Part shown: one piece after another, positions 1-9,912 of the stretch
How the letters are laid out: every line of letters begins with the position of its first letter
How positions within the stretch are numbered: position 1 is the first letter of the stretch
Source of the DNA: Puccinellia tenuiflora
Lineage: Eukaryota > Streptophyta > Magnoliopsida > Poales > Poaceae
Assembly (NCBI GenBank): GCA_012064385.1
Contig: QRDG01000816.1
Coordinates: 690,596 to 754,595, forward strand
Length of the DNA stretch: 64,000 nt
Direction: 5' to 3'
Program-made: the position numbers and the translations under genes
Notes under the pieces: generated by a model
Databases searched by the model: none
What the model was told of the DNA's origin: nothing
The model's input: the letters and a program-made list of their open reading frames with translations, nothing else

Positions 1-1070
1 TCTTCCCATATGGTTCTTTTTCCATTAAGGATGGTTCGGAGATAAGATTCTGGGAGGATAAATGGTTAGGCAACACCACACTCCGAGAACAATATCCAGC
101 TTTATATAATATTGTCCTTGGTCGTCATAAGAGCGATACTCTCGCTAAGGTGATGGAGAATTCTCCGCCCAATGTGACGTTCCGAAGAGATCTTGTGGGT
201 CCCAGGTTAGCATCCTGGAATGAGTTGCTACAACGTTTGGCTGTAGTTAATCTCATGGAGGGGACCGATGAGTTTCGATGGAATTTACATGTTAATGGTA
301 AATTCTCAGTAGACTCTATGTATAAAGCTCTCATACAGCCAGATTTGCCTGTGGATAATAACCACAAAATTTGGAAGATGAGGATCCCACTCAAGAATAA
401 ATTTTTTACTTGGTATCTTTGTCGTGGGGTAATTCTAACTAAAGATAATCTCGCGAAACGCAATTGGCATGGGAGTAAAAAGTGTGTCTTCTGTCACAAG
501 GACGAGACTATTAAGCACTTATTCTTCGAGTGTAGATTTGCGAGTTCTATATGGTCAATCATCAAAATAGGTTCTAACCTATTTCCACCACGTAGCATTG
601 CTAATATTTTTGGTAATTGGCTGAATGGTGTGGACAATAGGATTAAACGACTTATTAGGGTGGGAGCGCTAGCCGTTATATGGTCGCTTTGGCTGTGTAG
701 AAATGACAAGGTTTTTAATGATAAGAATTCGTCTCTCATGCAGGTGATCTATAGGACTACTGCTACTCTCCGTTTGTGGTCTCCGTTGCAACGTGTGGAG
801 CATCACGACCTTTTTACGGAGGTGTGTACAAGTCTGGAGGGAACGGCGAGAGACTTTTTATCCCAACATGGATGGCAGCATAATTTGCGGATTGGCCCTC
901 CACCTCCATAGGCGTGTTTACAATTTCTCATTCTGATATGTAATTCGCCTTGTTTTATTTTAGTTGTTGATAACTTTTAGCTGTGTGCATCCTAGTTATG
1001 CAGAGGCCGGGTGTAATACTTAAACTCTTTAAGTAATAAAAGCTCCTTTTATCGAAAAAAAGGAAATAGA
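1..1070 (+). mobile_element. LINE (non-LTR retrotransposon), 3' part
   Basis: The window opens inside the coding region of a LINE. Coding sequence runs to 911, followed by a 3' UTR of about 140 bases with AATAAA-like text, ending in a short run of A at about 1057-1063. This layout (reverse-transcriptase C-terminal domain, short UTR, A-rich tail) is typical of plant L1-type elements. The 5' part lies outside the window, so full length and any target-site duplication cannot be judged. Confidence 0.85.
3..911 (+). CDS. LINE reverse transcriptase, C-terminal zf-RVT region (partial)
   Basis: The frame is open from the first bases of the window to the TAG at 909-911, about 302 codons; the ATG at 150 is internal and not a real start. 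Near the beginning is the IKDG...RFWEDKW text usual just downstream of the polymerase domain of plant LINEs. Residues around codons 95-180 form the zinc-binding reverse transcriptase domain (zf-RVT): KFSVDSMY, W..RIPLKNKFFTW, then C-x2-C and H-x4-C (CVFC...KHLFFEC). The protein would take part in target-primed reverse transcription. No stop interrupts the visible part, so this is a fairly young copy, but its catalytic domain is outside the window. Confidence 0.85.
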   Translation, partial: FPYGSFSIKDGSEIRFWEDKWLGNTTLREQYPALYNIVLGRHKSDTLAKVMENSPPNVTFRRDLVGPRLASWNELLQRLAVVNLMEGTDEFRWNLHVNGKFSVDSMYKALIQPDLPVDNNHKIWKMRIPLKNKFFTWYLCRGVILTKDNLAKRNWHGSKKCVFCHKDETIKHLFFECRFASSIWSIIKIGSNLFPPRSIANIFGNWLNGVDNRIKRLIRVGALAVIWSLWLCRNDKVFNDKNSSLMQVIYRTTATLRLWSPLQRVEHHDLFTEVCTSLEGTARDFLSQHGWQHNLRIGPPPP

Positions 1071-2031
1071 GTGGAGCGGGCTCTTCAGCTACAGCCCGGT
1101 TATAGAACATATAACGAGAAAAAAGCTGGTTGTTTGACTAACCCAATTCTCTAATAAAGCCTACTTAGCAACCAACCTAATAGTCAGTCTATTGTATGGG
1201 TGGGCTTTATGATAACTGCAAGGTGACATGATAGGGCTCTATAGCCAGCAGCCGGCTATGCTATTAATCTTACTCTCATCTCTCGGCGACTCAAGTCCAG
1301 TAACCGGCCGCATGCGAGCTTTTTAATCTCCTCTAAATTTCGTCCGGCCAGCCTTGCCTCTGATCATGGCCTCCTGTGAGCTTTACTGCTGCTATCTTTA
1401 ATGGGGTTGTGATTCCTAGCCTCCTACGTTTTCTTCTCTTGATATACTGTCGAGTTTCTGTCGCATTGGGGGTACGTGATTTCTCCTCTCATAGTTTTGT
1501 TCTTTGCAGCTTTATGTTGCCGATCCGCTTCCCCCTTTGTCTGTCCACTTCAGGTTCTGCAGAATTGGGCGCCCGGTACCCGCATCGCTATGCTGCAGTT
1601 TGGTGTGATCGTCAAGGTCTACGGGCGCCCTGTACCCGCAGCTACATCACCTTCTCGGTAATCCGGATCTGTATTTTATTTAGACTCTTTGTATTTATGT
1701 TCCCCTCTGATACGCTTCGATCTGTAGGCATCCTATAATATGTACATTGTTTTTCATTTTAAACGGAAGTATGTACGTTGTTGAACGTTCAGCTATCTGG
1801 TAGTTGTGTATTTTATAGTTCTTTAATTATTTTACCACTTCGTAGTTTGGTAACTATTTTGACATATATTCAGTATTTGTTTTGCTTTCCTGGGTTGTAA
1901 CCTGTATAAATAATTGTCACTAGCATGCAATTGTTTATCTTTATCTTTTGTGATGTCAAATTATACAAAAAAAAGTAAGTGGCATGTTTTTGTTAGAAAA
2001 CTAACAAAGTACGAATTCTTTACCTAATTGG
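1071..2031. other. Intergenic, no gene recognised
   Basis: No convincing coding region. Open frames at 1376-1738 and 1476-1661 overlap each other, are unlike any family I recognise and have no neighbouring exons. The part at 1085-1262 contains CAGC/GGCT-rich ends reminiscent of a degenerate MITE, but I could not pair them into a clean inverted repeat. The rest is AT-rich. Confidence 0.5.
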
Positions 2032-2158
2032 TACTCCCTCCGTCCAAAAATAAGTGTCTCAAGTTTGATAAAAAGTGGATGTATCTATACATAAAACATG
2101 TCTAGATACATCCACTTTTGAGCAAATTTGAGACACTTATTTTTGGACGGAGGGAGTA
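2032..2158. mobile_element. Stowaway MITE (Tc1/mariner type)
   Basis: A 127 bp element with near-perfect terminal inverted repeats: it starts TACTCCCTCCGTCC and ends GGACGGAGGGAGTA, the standard grass Stowaway terminus, with TA as target site. The two arms pair over almost the whole length (AAAAATAAGTGTCTCAA against its complement). Non-autonomous and non-coding. Confidence 0.95.
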
Positions 2159-2796
2159 TTAGGATAGCAACAATATTAACAATGAATTTCGTGATAGCGA
2201 TATTAACATTCTAAGTACACAATTGTTTTAATTGATGCTCCATAAAATATATTATTTTTTGAATCATATATTTCCCACAGCAACGTGTGGCCTTCCAGCC
2301 CGCCCGCTCCTGCAGGGCATCATTTAGGGTGTGTTTGGTAGGTCGGGGGTCCTCAGATTCTCTATCTCTCCTCATACAAGCTAACCTTAGCTGAGCTGAG
2401 GTGAGATTTTGTCACGTGTTTGGTAGCCCGGGTCAGCAGAGATATGTTAAGATGAGATGTTGTTTGTTAGCCTGTGCCTGTTGAGATGTGTTGGGCTGGG
2501 ATGTTGTTTGGCAGACTGTTTGAGATGAGATGCTGTTACCTTCTCACTGTGTTGGTGAGACTACCACCAAATAGAATAAATTTACAGCAAATACATACAT
2601 ATACGACCAAATGAAATAAATATTCAGCAAATACGTACATATACGATCCATGGTACATAACGTGCATAACATCCAAAATACATGGAATATCGTTCAGCGT
2701 GCAGCGATCAATATTACAAAGTCTACATCAATAATAATGCATAATACATGTTCTCATAAGCATTACAAAAGTAATATTGCATCAGCCTAGAACAAG

Positions 2797-3807
2797 TCAA
2801 ACAAGATCAGGATTTTTTGCTAGGATGCGATTGAATGCAGCTTCACGGACATCAGCTTCCATGCTCATGAAATTTAGACCTTTTCCCTTATGCTCAGTCA
2901 GATAATCTAAAACAGCCAGCTTTTGGTCCATTTCAAAACCGGGAAGGGCCATAATAGTTTTGCACAAATCAGGGTGTGTTTCGGCATGACAAGTGTTATT
3001 GATGGCACCAGCCACAAAACGCAATGCATCAGACATATTGCTAACCTGAGTTGCATCAATACCTTCATCATTCAAAATAGAAGCCCTCTTCCTCTTCTTA
3101 TTCGAGACAGACGAAGGTGAAGGAGTAGTTGCATCACTACCACCAATGCCAAATGCGGCTTGAGCTTCCACAAACCCTTCTCCATTTGTTTCACCACTCT
3201 CCAAATCAATAGTCTTTCCTGGACACTCTACCACAATGGGTTACCCCAAAGGCTCATTAGACCCCATTGCAAACTTACCCGTGGCTAGCTTATCAGCAAA
3301 GCAAGCTTCCATATATTCATAGTTGACAAGTGGTTTGTTCAAAAATTCAGCATCCTTAACATGATCCTGCACATGTTTCCAACAGATTTCAGCACTAAAA
3401 TAGCATGTTTCCAACACATTTATAGAGAACCAGACCATGTATGTACATACCATAGTGTGATCCAAGTAATGTTGTTCAGCTAGAACAATCATTTTTACAT
3501 CATCATCCCAAAGCGCCCCACTCAATGTCCTCAACTTGTCAATTTTCTGCCACCTAGTCTTCCATTTGCGGAGATGATTGGTTATTTGAGTGGTAGTTAC
3601 CTCATAACCAACAAGTTTTGACACATCTTTTGCAGCCTTCGTAATATGGATTTCTTTAAATCCTTTATCCGTCTTGACACCCTTCGCTGCTATTTGGGCG
3701 AGACACTTCATCAAGCAAGCTGACATAGGAGGTGTCCAAGTCATCATCTTTGCTGCCTTCTTGGGTATAGCACCTTCATCCAGAATTTCCTCCACATGTT
3801 CAGCCAT
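2797..3807 (-). pseudogene. Harbinger ORF1, Myb/SANT-like DNA-binding protein with one in-frame stop
   Basis: Harbinger ORF1 proteins bind DNA and help bring the transposase to the nucleus. From the ATG at 3807 the protein opens MAEHVEEILDEG, then a Myb_DNA-bind_3/SANT-like trihelix domain (TWTPPMSACLMKCLA...KWKTRWQKIDKL, residues about 20-100). An 84-bp segment at 3367-3450 (minus strand GTATGT...TGCAG) separates HYLDH from the usual KDAEFLNKPL text and is best read as an intron. Spliced length is 309 codons including the terminal stop. An in-frame TAA at 3241-3243, right after the GSNEPLG motif, cuts off the C-terminal part (a basic KKRKR stretch and a helical tail), although the frame is otherwise kept to 2797. 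I call it a pseudogene because of that single stop; a sequencing error is possible. Confidence 0.8.
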
Positions 3808-3840
3808 CTGCACCAAAGGATTTTAATCAGTAATATAAAC

Positions 3841-3917
3841 CAGCAGTAATATATAGCACACATGCCCATCAATATAAACCAGCAGTAATATATAGCACAC
3901 ATGCCCATCAATATAAG
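3841..3917. repeat. Tandem duplication of a 39-bp unit inside the Harbinger element
   Basis: The unit beginning CAGCAGTAATATATAGCACA is repeated head to tail at 3841 and 3880 with almost no difference. It lies between the ORF1 start and the transposase 3' end, in a stretch rich in further partial copies of GACATA/CATAATCC text (3900-4090). Non-coding. Confidence 0.85.
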
Positions 3918-4134
3918 CAGTCCGAAAATGACATATATAGCACACATTTCAGTCCAAAAATGACATATAACATCAATACAAAACATATTCCAGCTCGAAA
4001 ATGTAATTATCCATCAATAGATGACATAATCCAGTCCGAAAATAACATAACATAATCCATTCCGAAAATGACATAATCCATCAATATTACAACACCATAA
4101 TGGCAGATTACAACAACAAAATAAAGTACGGTTG

Positions 4135-5468
4135 TCAAATTTGAGCTGCCCCCCTGTTTGCCCACATAGCTTGTGCAATTTCATCTCTCTTTTGTTTCCA
4201 TGTAGCATTATCATAAGCTACATCATTGTGCTCCTCATGGGCAGGTTCTGGAGCCCATGTCGCCTCCGGTGGGAAGTAGTCATCCTCCCCAAACTGAAGT
4301 ATCCAGTTATGGAGAATGGCACAAGCAATGACTACTTTTACTTGGGTCTTGTAAGGATGGAATGGTCTATTGTAAACAAACTTCCAACGATTCTTGAATG
4401 CAGCGAAGGCCCTTTCAATTGTTATCCTTAGAGAGGAGTGTCTTAAGTTGAACAACTCTTTATAATTTTCAGGATGATTTCCTGCACCATACTCCTTTAG
4501 GTGGTATCTTGTTTTACGGTATGGTGGAAGGAATCCCGGTCTCACGGCATAACCAGCATCAACAAGGTAGAATTTTCCTATGAAAAATGCAACTATTAGC
4601 TATGGCAAGAACTACTAAATTTTGTTTGAGCTAATGAGTTTATGTTATTACCTGGAGGAAGTGGCAACCCATCATCCCTCTCCACAGCATCAGAAAGTAT
4701 GAGAGCATCATGGGCTGACCCCTCCCAACCAGCAAGAACATAGGTAAACTTCAAATCAAAGTCTACCGCTGCCATGACATTTTGGGTAGTGCCGTCTTTT
4801 CTACCCCTAAAGGCGGCTGAGATATTAGCTGGGACTCTAGCCTGGACATGAGTTCCATCTATTGCTCCAATACAATCCTAAATCGGAAAATACAAGTATG
4901 GATTATTCATGGCTCTTATCAAGATAACAGTACCTAAAGCTTTAAAATAGATTACCTTGAAGTATGGATTGAAGCGGTTGTTTTCCTCAATTTTATGGTT
5001 GATATCGGTGGATGGAGGACGGATCATCTCAGCTCGCAACTCTCCAACAGCATACAACACCGCTTTAAAATACCTACTAATTACTTCAGTAGATCTTCTA
5101 AATATCGGTTGTAGAGCTCTAAACCTTGTGTTGTGCCCAACTACTAGGAGAAACATGGCTACTTGTTCCTCTATAGAGGTATGAATACTATCTTTCAATA
5201 GCTCTCTCTCTCTAAACAAATTGCACAAACGAAAAAAGGGAGCTTTTTTCATTCTTAGCTGGTTTGAGCAATTTATGTCGGAAGAATGATAGATATATCT
5301 CAGGTTAGATTCCCTAGCAATATCCATATCAATCCTACGGCCTACTGTTAACAAGGGAGTTTGTTTCCTAGCTCTCCTTGAGATAAAGAGCATGTATGCA
5401 CCCAATACAGCTGCGATACCGACTGCTTGCACGATTAATTTGCGCCGCTGTCTTGCCAAATCATCCAT
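4135..5468 (-). CDS. PIF/Harbinger (HARBI1-like) DDE transposase, spliced
   Basis: Three exons on the minus strand: 5468-4956, 4877-4652 and 4577-4135, with GT-AG introns of 78 and 74 bp. The spliced CDS is 1182 nt, 393 residues, with no internal stop, matching the usual size of plant Harbinger transposases. The first catalytic Asp is in GAIDGTHV at the start of exon 2, the second in the VLAGWEGSAHDALIL block, and the Glu in RITIERAFAAFKNRW in exon 3 (DDE_Tnp_4 family). The N-terminal part has a hydrophobic stretch followed by basic residues and the helical region usual for the family. The ATG at 5468 is the first in frame. Together with the intact termini this could be an active source of transposase, even though its partner ORF1 is broken. 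Confidence 0.9.
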
Positions 5469-5607
5469 CTATCAGAAATAAAAACAACAACTCATCTTAC
5501 TGACCACAACCATTACAAGTAATGTAGTGCTGCCATTTTCGTGGTATTATCATACTTTACTGCTGCAATATTATTGGCCAAAAATTGCAATGAATGAGCA
5601 GCAATAT

Positions 5608-6245
5608 TCAGAGAAATAGCAAGATAATACTACCTTCAGTCACGCCCAGAGGGAGCTCGAGGAAATCAAGCCGGTCACGTCCAGCTCGGAGACCACAGAT
5701 CGATGGAGGCCTAGGGTTTGAGGCTTGCTCCTGCTCACGGCCGTCCGTCGGAGGTGGACCGTGCTCCTGCGAGGTAGAGGGGAGGCCGCCTGAACCGTCA
5801 ACGACGGCCGCCGGTGGTTGAGCTCGACTGCTCCATGCCTGCTCGATCTGGATCTCGGGGGGGTGGTAGGCGGAGCGGCGGGGGCTCGCTGGACGCAGGG
5901 AGGAGCGCCGGGATCTCGAGGTCGTCCACTGCGGTCTCAGGGAGGCGGGGGAGGCGAGGTTGTCGGCACACTTGGCGGCGACTGGCGGCGGCGATTTTTG
6001 AGCGAGAGCAGAGGAGAAGGTGTTTCTCGTGGGGAACGGGGTGGGGGTGACGGGAAGCGTGGTCTGCCGCTCGCTGCGGGACGCGCGGAGAGTTTTCGCG
6101 AGAGGGTGGGATGTGTTTTCGGGACGACCTCGCCAGGGATGAGGAGCGAAGTTCGATTTGGGATTCGCTCCTCGGCAGGGCTCTCGACTGTTTTCTGTAT
6201 CCGTTCGGCAGTGCGCTCGGCCCAAAACCGGTCTAACAAACACCC
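5608..6245. other. GC-rich subterminal region of the Harbinger element
   Basis: Between the transposase start and the right terminus lies a G- and C-rich block in which several frames are open on both strands. No frame resembles a known protein, and the openness is explained by composition. By position upstream of the transposase ATG it probably holds the promoter and 5' UTR of the transposon genes. Confidence 0.5.
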
Positions 6246-6369
6246 AAATGTTGTATGAGTAGGGAAACTCTGAGGACCCCCGACCTACCAAACACACCCT
6301 TAGTTTCTATAGTTCGGTGGTTCCTTTTGAGAGATTATAATCCATGGTTCTATAGTATAAAGTTACCGG

Positions 6370-6698
6370 GCCATTTTCAGTGGAAATCATGATCCTAACC
6401 TGCTGGGGTATATGGATAGTCAGAAACAATAAGATCTTCAAGGACCAAGAGCCAAGATTTGCAAGCTGGAAAGCTATCTATCTTCAAGAATTATCATTGC
6501 TTATTCACAGGATGAAGAAGTACATTAAAAAATTCAAAGATTGGCTGCAAACTCAACATTAAGAATTCTTTTGATCTTTTCACTTTTTTTATACATCTGC
6601 TGTAAATACCTTTGTAAATACCTTTGTACATACACTTATACTTAATAATTAAAAAGCAGTGGGAGCCTTTCCCACTGTACAGCTTCAAAAAAAAAAAG
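6370..6698 (+). mobile_element. LINE 3' fragment with poly(A)
   Basis: A short coding remnant (6380-6562) reads ILTCWGIWIVRNNKIFKD, the text that ends many grass LINE ORF2 proteins, followed by a 3' UTR with repeated TGTAAATACCTT words and a run of A at 6687-6697. Only the last 60 codons survive, so it is a 5'-truncated copy. It lies close to the right Harbinger end. Confidence 0.75.
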
Positions 6699-6699
6699 A

Positions 6700-7381
6700 T
6701 TACCGGATATTTTGGTAAAAGAATCCAGAATGTACACTTATAAAACAAACATGTCCATAAAATTTTTCCATGCTACATAAATTGTGGGGTCATATGCGAC
6801 TTTAAAAGGATCTATACAATTGTTTGTGATTAATGAGCTTTATATGAAAAAATTGTGTGTTCAGAGTTGCGTGATGTACATCGAAAGGACAGCTGGTGAG
6901 ATTCAAGGACATGGTTGTTGAGGAACATGCCAATTATCTAGAGTTCTTGGAGATTGAATTAGCAAGAGATATGTTTTGTTCCGCTAAACATCGCTTTGAG
7001 GCATTGTTCACAAAATGGACACAGGTCTCAGATATAACTCATGTGCCTCAGAATCTGCATCGCTATGCATACAGGCTCAGATATTTTCAGAATATTTTGG
7101 CAAATGTAATGAACAAGACTTTCCTTTGCAGGTATATAGAAAAGTAGGAGGTAGTTTAGAGAGTCATTTCCCTTTGTATGTTATTCCAGTGATATTTTCC
7201 AGCAATTGGCATAACATAGTTTATATGCATGTTTTCCATTTTATGTTGCTCTTGCAGTATACATGTATCATCCGGACAGTTACATACTTACATGAATATC
7301 ACCGGTTGCAACCTTGTCTGACCTCGGCGAGGACTTTACGGAGAAGATTCGGCACACTTTATCATCTGATTGTTGTGGCTG
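6700..7381. other. Unassigned region with a possible exon remnant
   Basis: A plus-strand frame at about 6896-7035 reads VVEEHANYLEFLEIELARDM and ends at a plausible donor (CAG|GTCTCAG). Its codon texture looks protein-like, but I do not recognise the family and no start or flanking exon was found. The remainder is AT-rich and without recognisable repeats. Confidence 0.25.
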
Positions 7382-7568
7382 CAGGGACGGAGCCAGGATC
7401 TGAGGTCAAGGGGGGCAAGGATAGCCTAATAGTGTGCATAATCTTGATGAGGGGGGCTAATCAAGCTAAATTACACCAATCAAGCTGTTATACTAGCTAA
7501 TATTGCAATGAAAAGCATGAGCATAGGGGGAGCGTAGCCCCTGCTCGTCCCCCTTGCCTCCGTCCCTG
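7382..7568. mobile_element. hAT-type MITE, CAGGGACGGAG family
   Basis: A 187 bp non-coding element with ends CAGGGACGGAGCC and GCCTCCGTCCCTG. It is flanked by an 8-bp duplication with one mismatch (TGTGGCTG at 7374-7381 and TGTGGATG at 7569-7576), as expected for hAT. Its termini match those of the element at 12488-12942, so the two belong to related families. Confidence 0.8.
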
Positions 7569-7602
7569 TGTGGATGTTTTCGGGCTATGTTAATGGAGGA
7601 AC

Positions 7603-7692
7603 ATTACACTGGTGTCTCTATGGAGCGACAATGCCAAGGCTCTTATCTCCGATAAGCTGATAGAGATGAACCAGAAAACAATTGTCGGCGTT
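7603..7692 (+). pseudogene. Possible OB-fold (replication protein A-like) exon fragment
   Basis: One frame reads ITLVSLWSDNAKALISDKLI followed by EMNQKTIVGVLVI, which resembles the beta-strand and helix pattern of RPA70-type OB folds (TLWG...A...I.....PVVVLF). Such fragments are common in grasses as remnants of Helitron RPA genes or RPA paralogues. No start, no downstream exon and no conserved cysteine cluster are visible, so this rests on a 30-residue pattern only. Confidence 0.3.
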
Positions 7693-8036
7693 CTGGTTAT
7701 AACTTATAAGTTTTACATTTCGGATGAAAAATGTGTGTTCATGTGCTATCTTAACCATTTTTTTATTCGTGCCATCTTTTTCATTGAAGATGATATGCCT
7801 GTGTTACTTTTACCGCAATGTTTCTCACTCAGCATGTCTGCTAGCTATTGTTGTGTGCATCAATATATATTTCTATCCCTTTACAAGATTGATGTATGTT
7901 CTATGCTATACGACATGAACATGGCTATGCACAAATAGGTTGTTAAGATACATAGCTTTGAAAGATAAGAACATGGTGTCGCACGTTTCGTTCGTGTTTT
8001 TCTTTCGTGTATGTAGATAGATCTAGACGAGAGAGG

Positions 8037-8429
8037 CGTTTTGGTGCCCGGGAGCATATGCTCCCGGTATTTTCGACAAAATTTAAAAAATAAAAAACTT
8101 TTCAAAAAATCACGAAAAAAATCACGCACGTACCTGAGCATGGTGCGCACGGTCGTGAAAAATTTCACACCGAAATGTCATCGTATGCGCTCTGGGCAAA
8201 AATGACAAATTTCTGACAGCAAATGAGATCCGAAAATTTGAATTTGCTGTCAGAAATTTGTCATTTTTCTCCAGGGAGCATACGATGACATTTCGGTGCG
8301 AAATTTTTCACGACGGTGCGCACCATGCTCAGGTACGTTAGTGATTTTTTTCGTGATTGTTTGAAAAGTTTTTGATTTTCTAAATTTTGTCAAAAATACC
8401 GGGAGCATATGCTCCCGGGCACCAAAACG
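8037..8429. mobile_element. Long inverted-repeat MITE
   Basis: Almost the whole 393 bp folds back on itself. The left arm begins CGTTTTGGTGCCCGGGAGCA and the right arm ends with its reverse complement; the arms remain paired through blocks such as GAAATGTCATCGTATGCGCTC and TGACAAATTTCTGACAGCAAA. No open frame. The long terminal inverted repeats fit a Mutator-type foldback MITE, but I see no clear 9-bp target duplication. Confidence 0.85.
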
Positions 8430-8717
8430 GATTTCCGGATCAGACTTGCTTTGTTTCTCCCCTCAAGAAAGAAAATGTCCACTATCCCTTCATACATCAT
8501 ATAGTGATATAGGTCATCTCCACCTCCCCTGCATGTTGTTCTACTACCATATGTGCGATGCTCCAAATTGTGGTTATGCAAACATTCTATACTCTATGAT
8601 GCTACATTGATGTTCTAAAATTGAATTGCAGTTTTGCAATCATGCTTAACAATATGATCATGCAGATCAAGTATAACTTCTCTGACTTTTTTTCCATGCC
8701 TGGATATAAAATATTCA

Positions 8718-8845
8718 TACTCCCTCCGTCCCAAAAGGGATGTCATTTTTTTGTCTAAAGTTGAATGTATCTAGACACTATTTAGTGATTAGATACATTC
8801 AAATTTGAACAAAGAAATGACATCCTTTTTGGGACGGAGGTAGTA
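8718..8845. mobile_element. Stowaway MITE
   Basis: A 128 bp element starting TACTCCCTCCGTCCCAAAAG and ending with its slightly diverged complement (GGGACGGAGGTAGTA). The arms pair over most of the length (GATGTCATTT... against AAATGACATC). TA target as in other Stowaway copies. Confidence 0.93.
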
Positions 8846-9302
8846 TTTGGTTATTGCTTTCAGGTTATTTGGCTGTCGCACAAAATGATCACACGCGATT
8901 TAATTGCAAATCTAAGGATAATTGTATATTTAGATGGTGCAATTCATCTGGAATGTGGTAAGGTCTCCTGGATAAGATTCATGTTTCCTCCTAAAGATAT
9001 CCGGGTTGGTTTATTGTGCGAAGAGTTGAGGTAGATGCCCGTCAACTACGACAAAAGGGCACTGAAGTCGATACTCAAGATATCTTGGTTGAGAAGGTTA
9101 TTGAGCTGATTATGTCAGCCAATGGCGAAGCTAGGTATGACCAGTTGACCGCTTTAGATGTACGTATGGCATTAACAAGAAATGTTAAACAATATAAACA
9201 TGTTACGTACAGCGGTGTCACGGACGAAATACGTACAAGTCCTACCGCGCTGGCCACGCAGTGCTAGTACATGATGCAAGCGGCGAGGTGAAGCTCACCT
9301 AG
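8846..9302. other. Unassigned region with an unrecognised open frame
   Basis: A plus-strand frame at 9016-9267 is 83 codons long and contains VEKVIELIMSANGEARYDQL. I do not recognise it. It has no convincing start context (first codon within a longer open frame) and no neighbouring exon. Low-complexity AT-rich sequence fills the rest. Confidence 0.2.
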
Positions 9303-9389
9303 TATCATATAAATCTGTGTTTTGCAACATACATCGGGAACGTCTTGACCTAGCTGGTTACTACGGCGTGTGACTAGCAGAAGGAACGA

Positions 9390-9708
9390 TATCTTATCTT
9401 AGTAAGCCTTTTGTCCCAAATAAATAAGTTGGATATGCTAAATATAAAACCCTTTCACAAGAACTTTTCAGGAGGTTATTCATCCTAGTACTACTCTCGT
9501 CTAAATGGGTTTCATACCCATAAGACTGGCTAGTTTTTACGTTGGCTCGCCAAGCAATCATAACCCTTATATATGAAACCCTTTCACGAGAACTTCTCAT
9601 GAGGTCACCCATCCTATTACTACTTTCGCCCAAATGGGTTTCATACCCATAGGACTGGTTAGTTCTTACGGTGGCTCGCCAAACCTATCACGAGGACTTC
9701 CCAGAACG
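9390..9708 (-). repeat. Insertion of 5S rRNA-derived repeat units
   Basis: On the minus strand, text such as GTAGTACTAGGATG and GGATGGGTGACCTCATGAGA, followed by AAGTTCTCGTG, matches the 3' half of plant 5S rRNA with few changes. Two units lie about 131 bp apart (9450-9550 and 9581-9680) and a third partial copy, ending in an exact CTGGGAAGTCCTCGTG, is at 9686-9704. AACGA flanks both sides (9385-9389 and 9709-9713), and copy B lacks the insertion. The family that carries 5S sequence in its LTRs in plants is the Cassandra TRIM group, so a Cassandra-like remnant is the best guess; TG...CA ends were not found. A dispersed 5S pseudogene cluster is the alternative. Confidence 0.6.
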
Positions 9709-9912
9709 AACGATAAGACCAGTAAATAGGGCCGTAATCATTTATGCTGACATGTCAGCATCGTTCTCCAAATCTTTCCAAGAAATAGAAAGGCACAATT
9801 ATTGCTCTAGTGTCAAACACAGAGGACGGATGGTAACATTGTTATACACGACAATGCAAAGATTATTGGCCATCAGGTCTTCAAAGTATCGTCACACTTT
9901 GCGCCTCAAGTC

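Larger units (their letters stand above)
2327..6299 (-). mobile_element. Complete PIF/Harbinger DNA transposon
   Basis: The left end GGGTGTGTTTGGTAGGTCGG is mirrored exactly by the right end, and the inverted repeat extends through the following GGGTCCTCAGA text. Both sides are flanked by TTA (2324-2326 and 6300-6302), the 3-bp target duplication of this superfamily. Length is 3973 bp. Both expected genes lie on the minus strand: a DDE transposase at 4135-5468 and an ORF1 Myb/SANT-like protein at 2797-3807. Perfect duplication and well-kept ends indicate a relatively recent insertion; only ORF1 carries a visible inactivating change. Confidence 0.95.

Noticed and set aside
1376..1738. A 120-codon gene
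   Set aside because: No domain, no exon neighbours, overlapping frame at 1476-1661 equally open; cannot be supported.
8037..8429. Host microRNA precursor
   Set aside because: The foldback is long and nearly symmetric with element-like ends and no distinct short duplex; a foldback MITE explains it better.
9450..9704. A functional 5S rRNA gene
   Set aside because: Only the 3' half of 5S is recognisable, the 5' half is replaced by other sequence, and units carry several substitutions.
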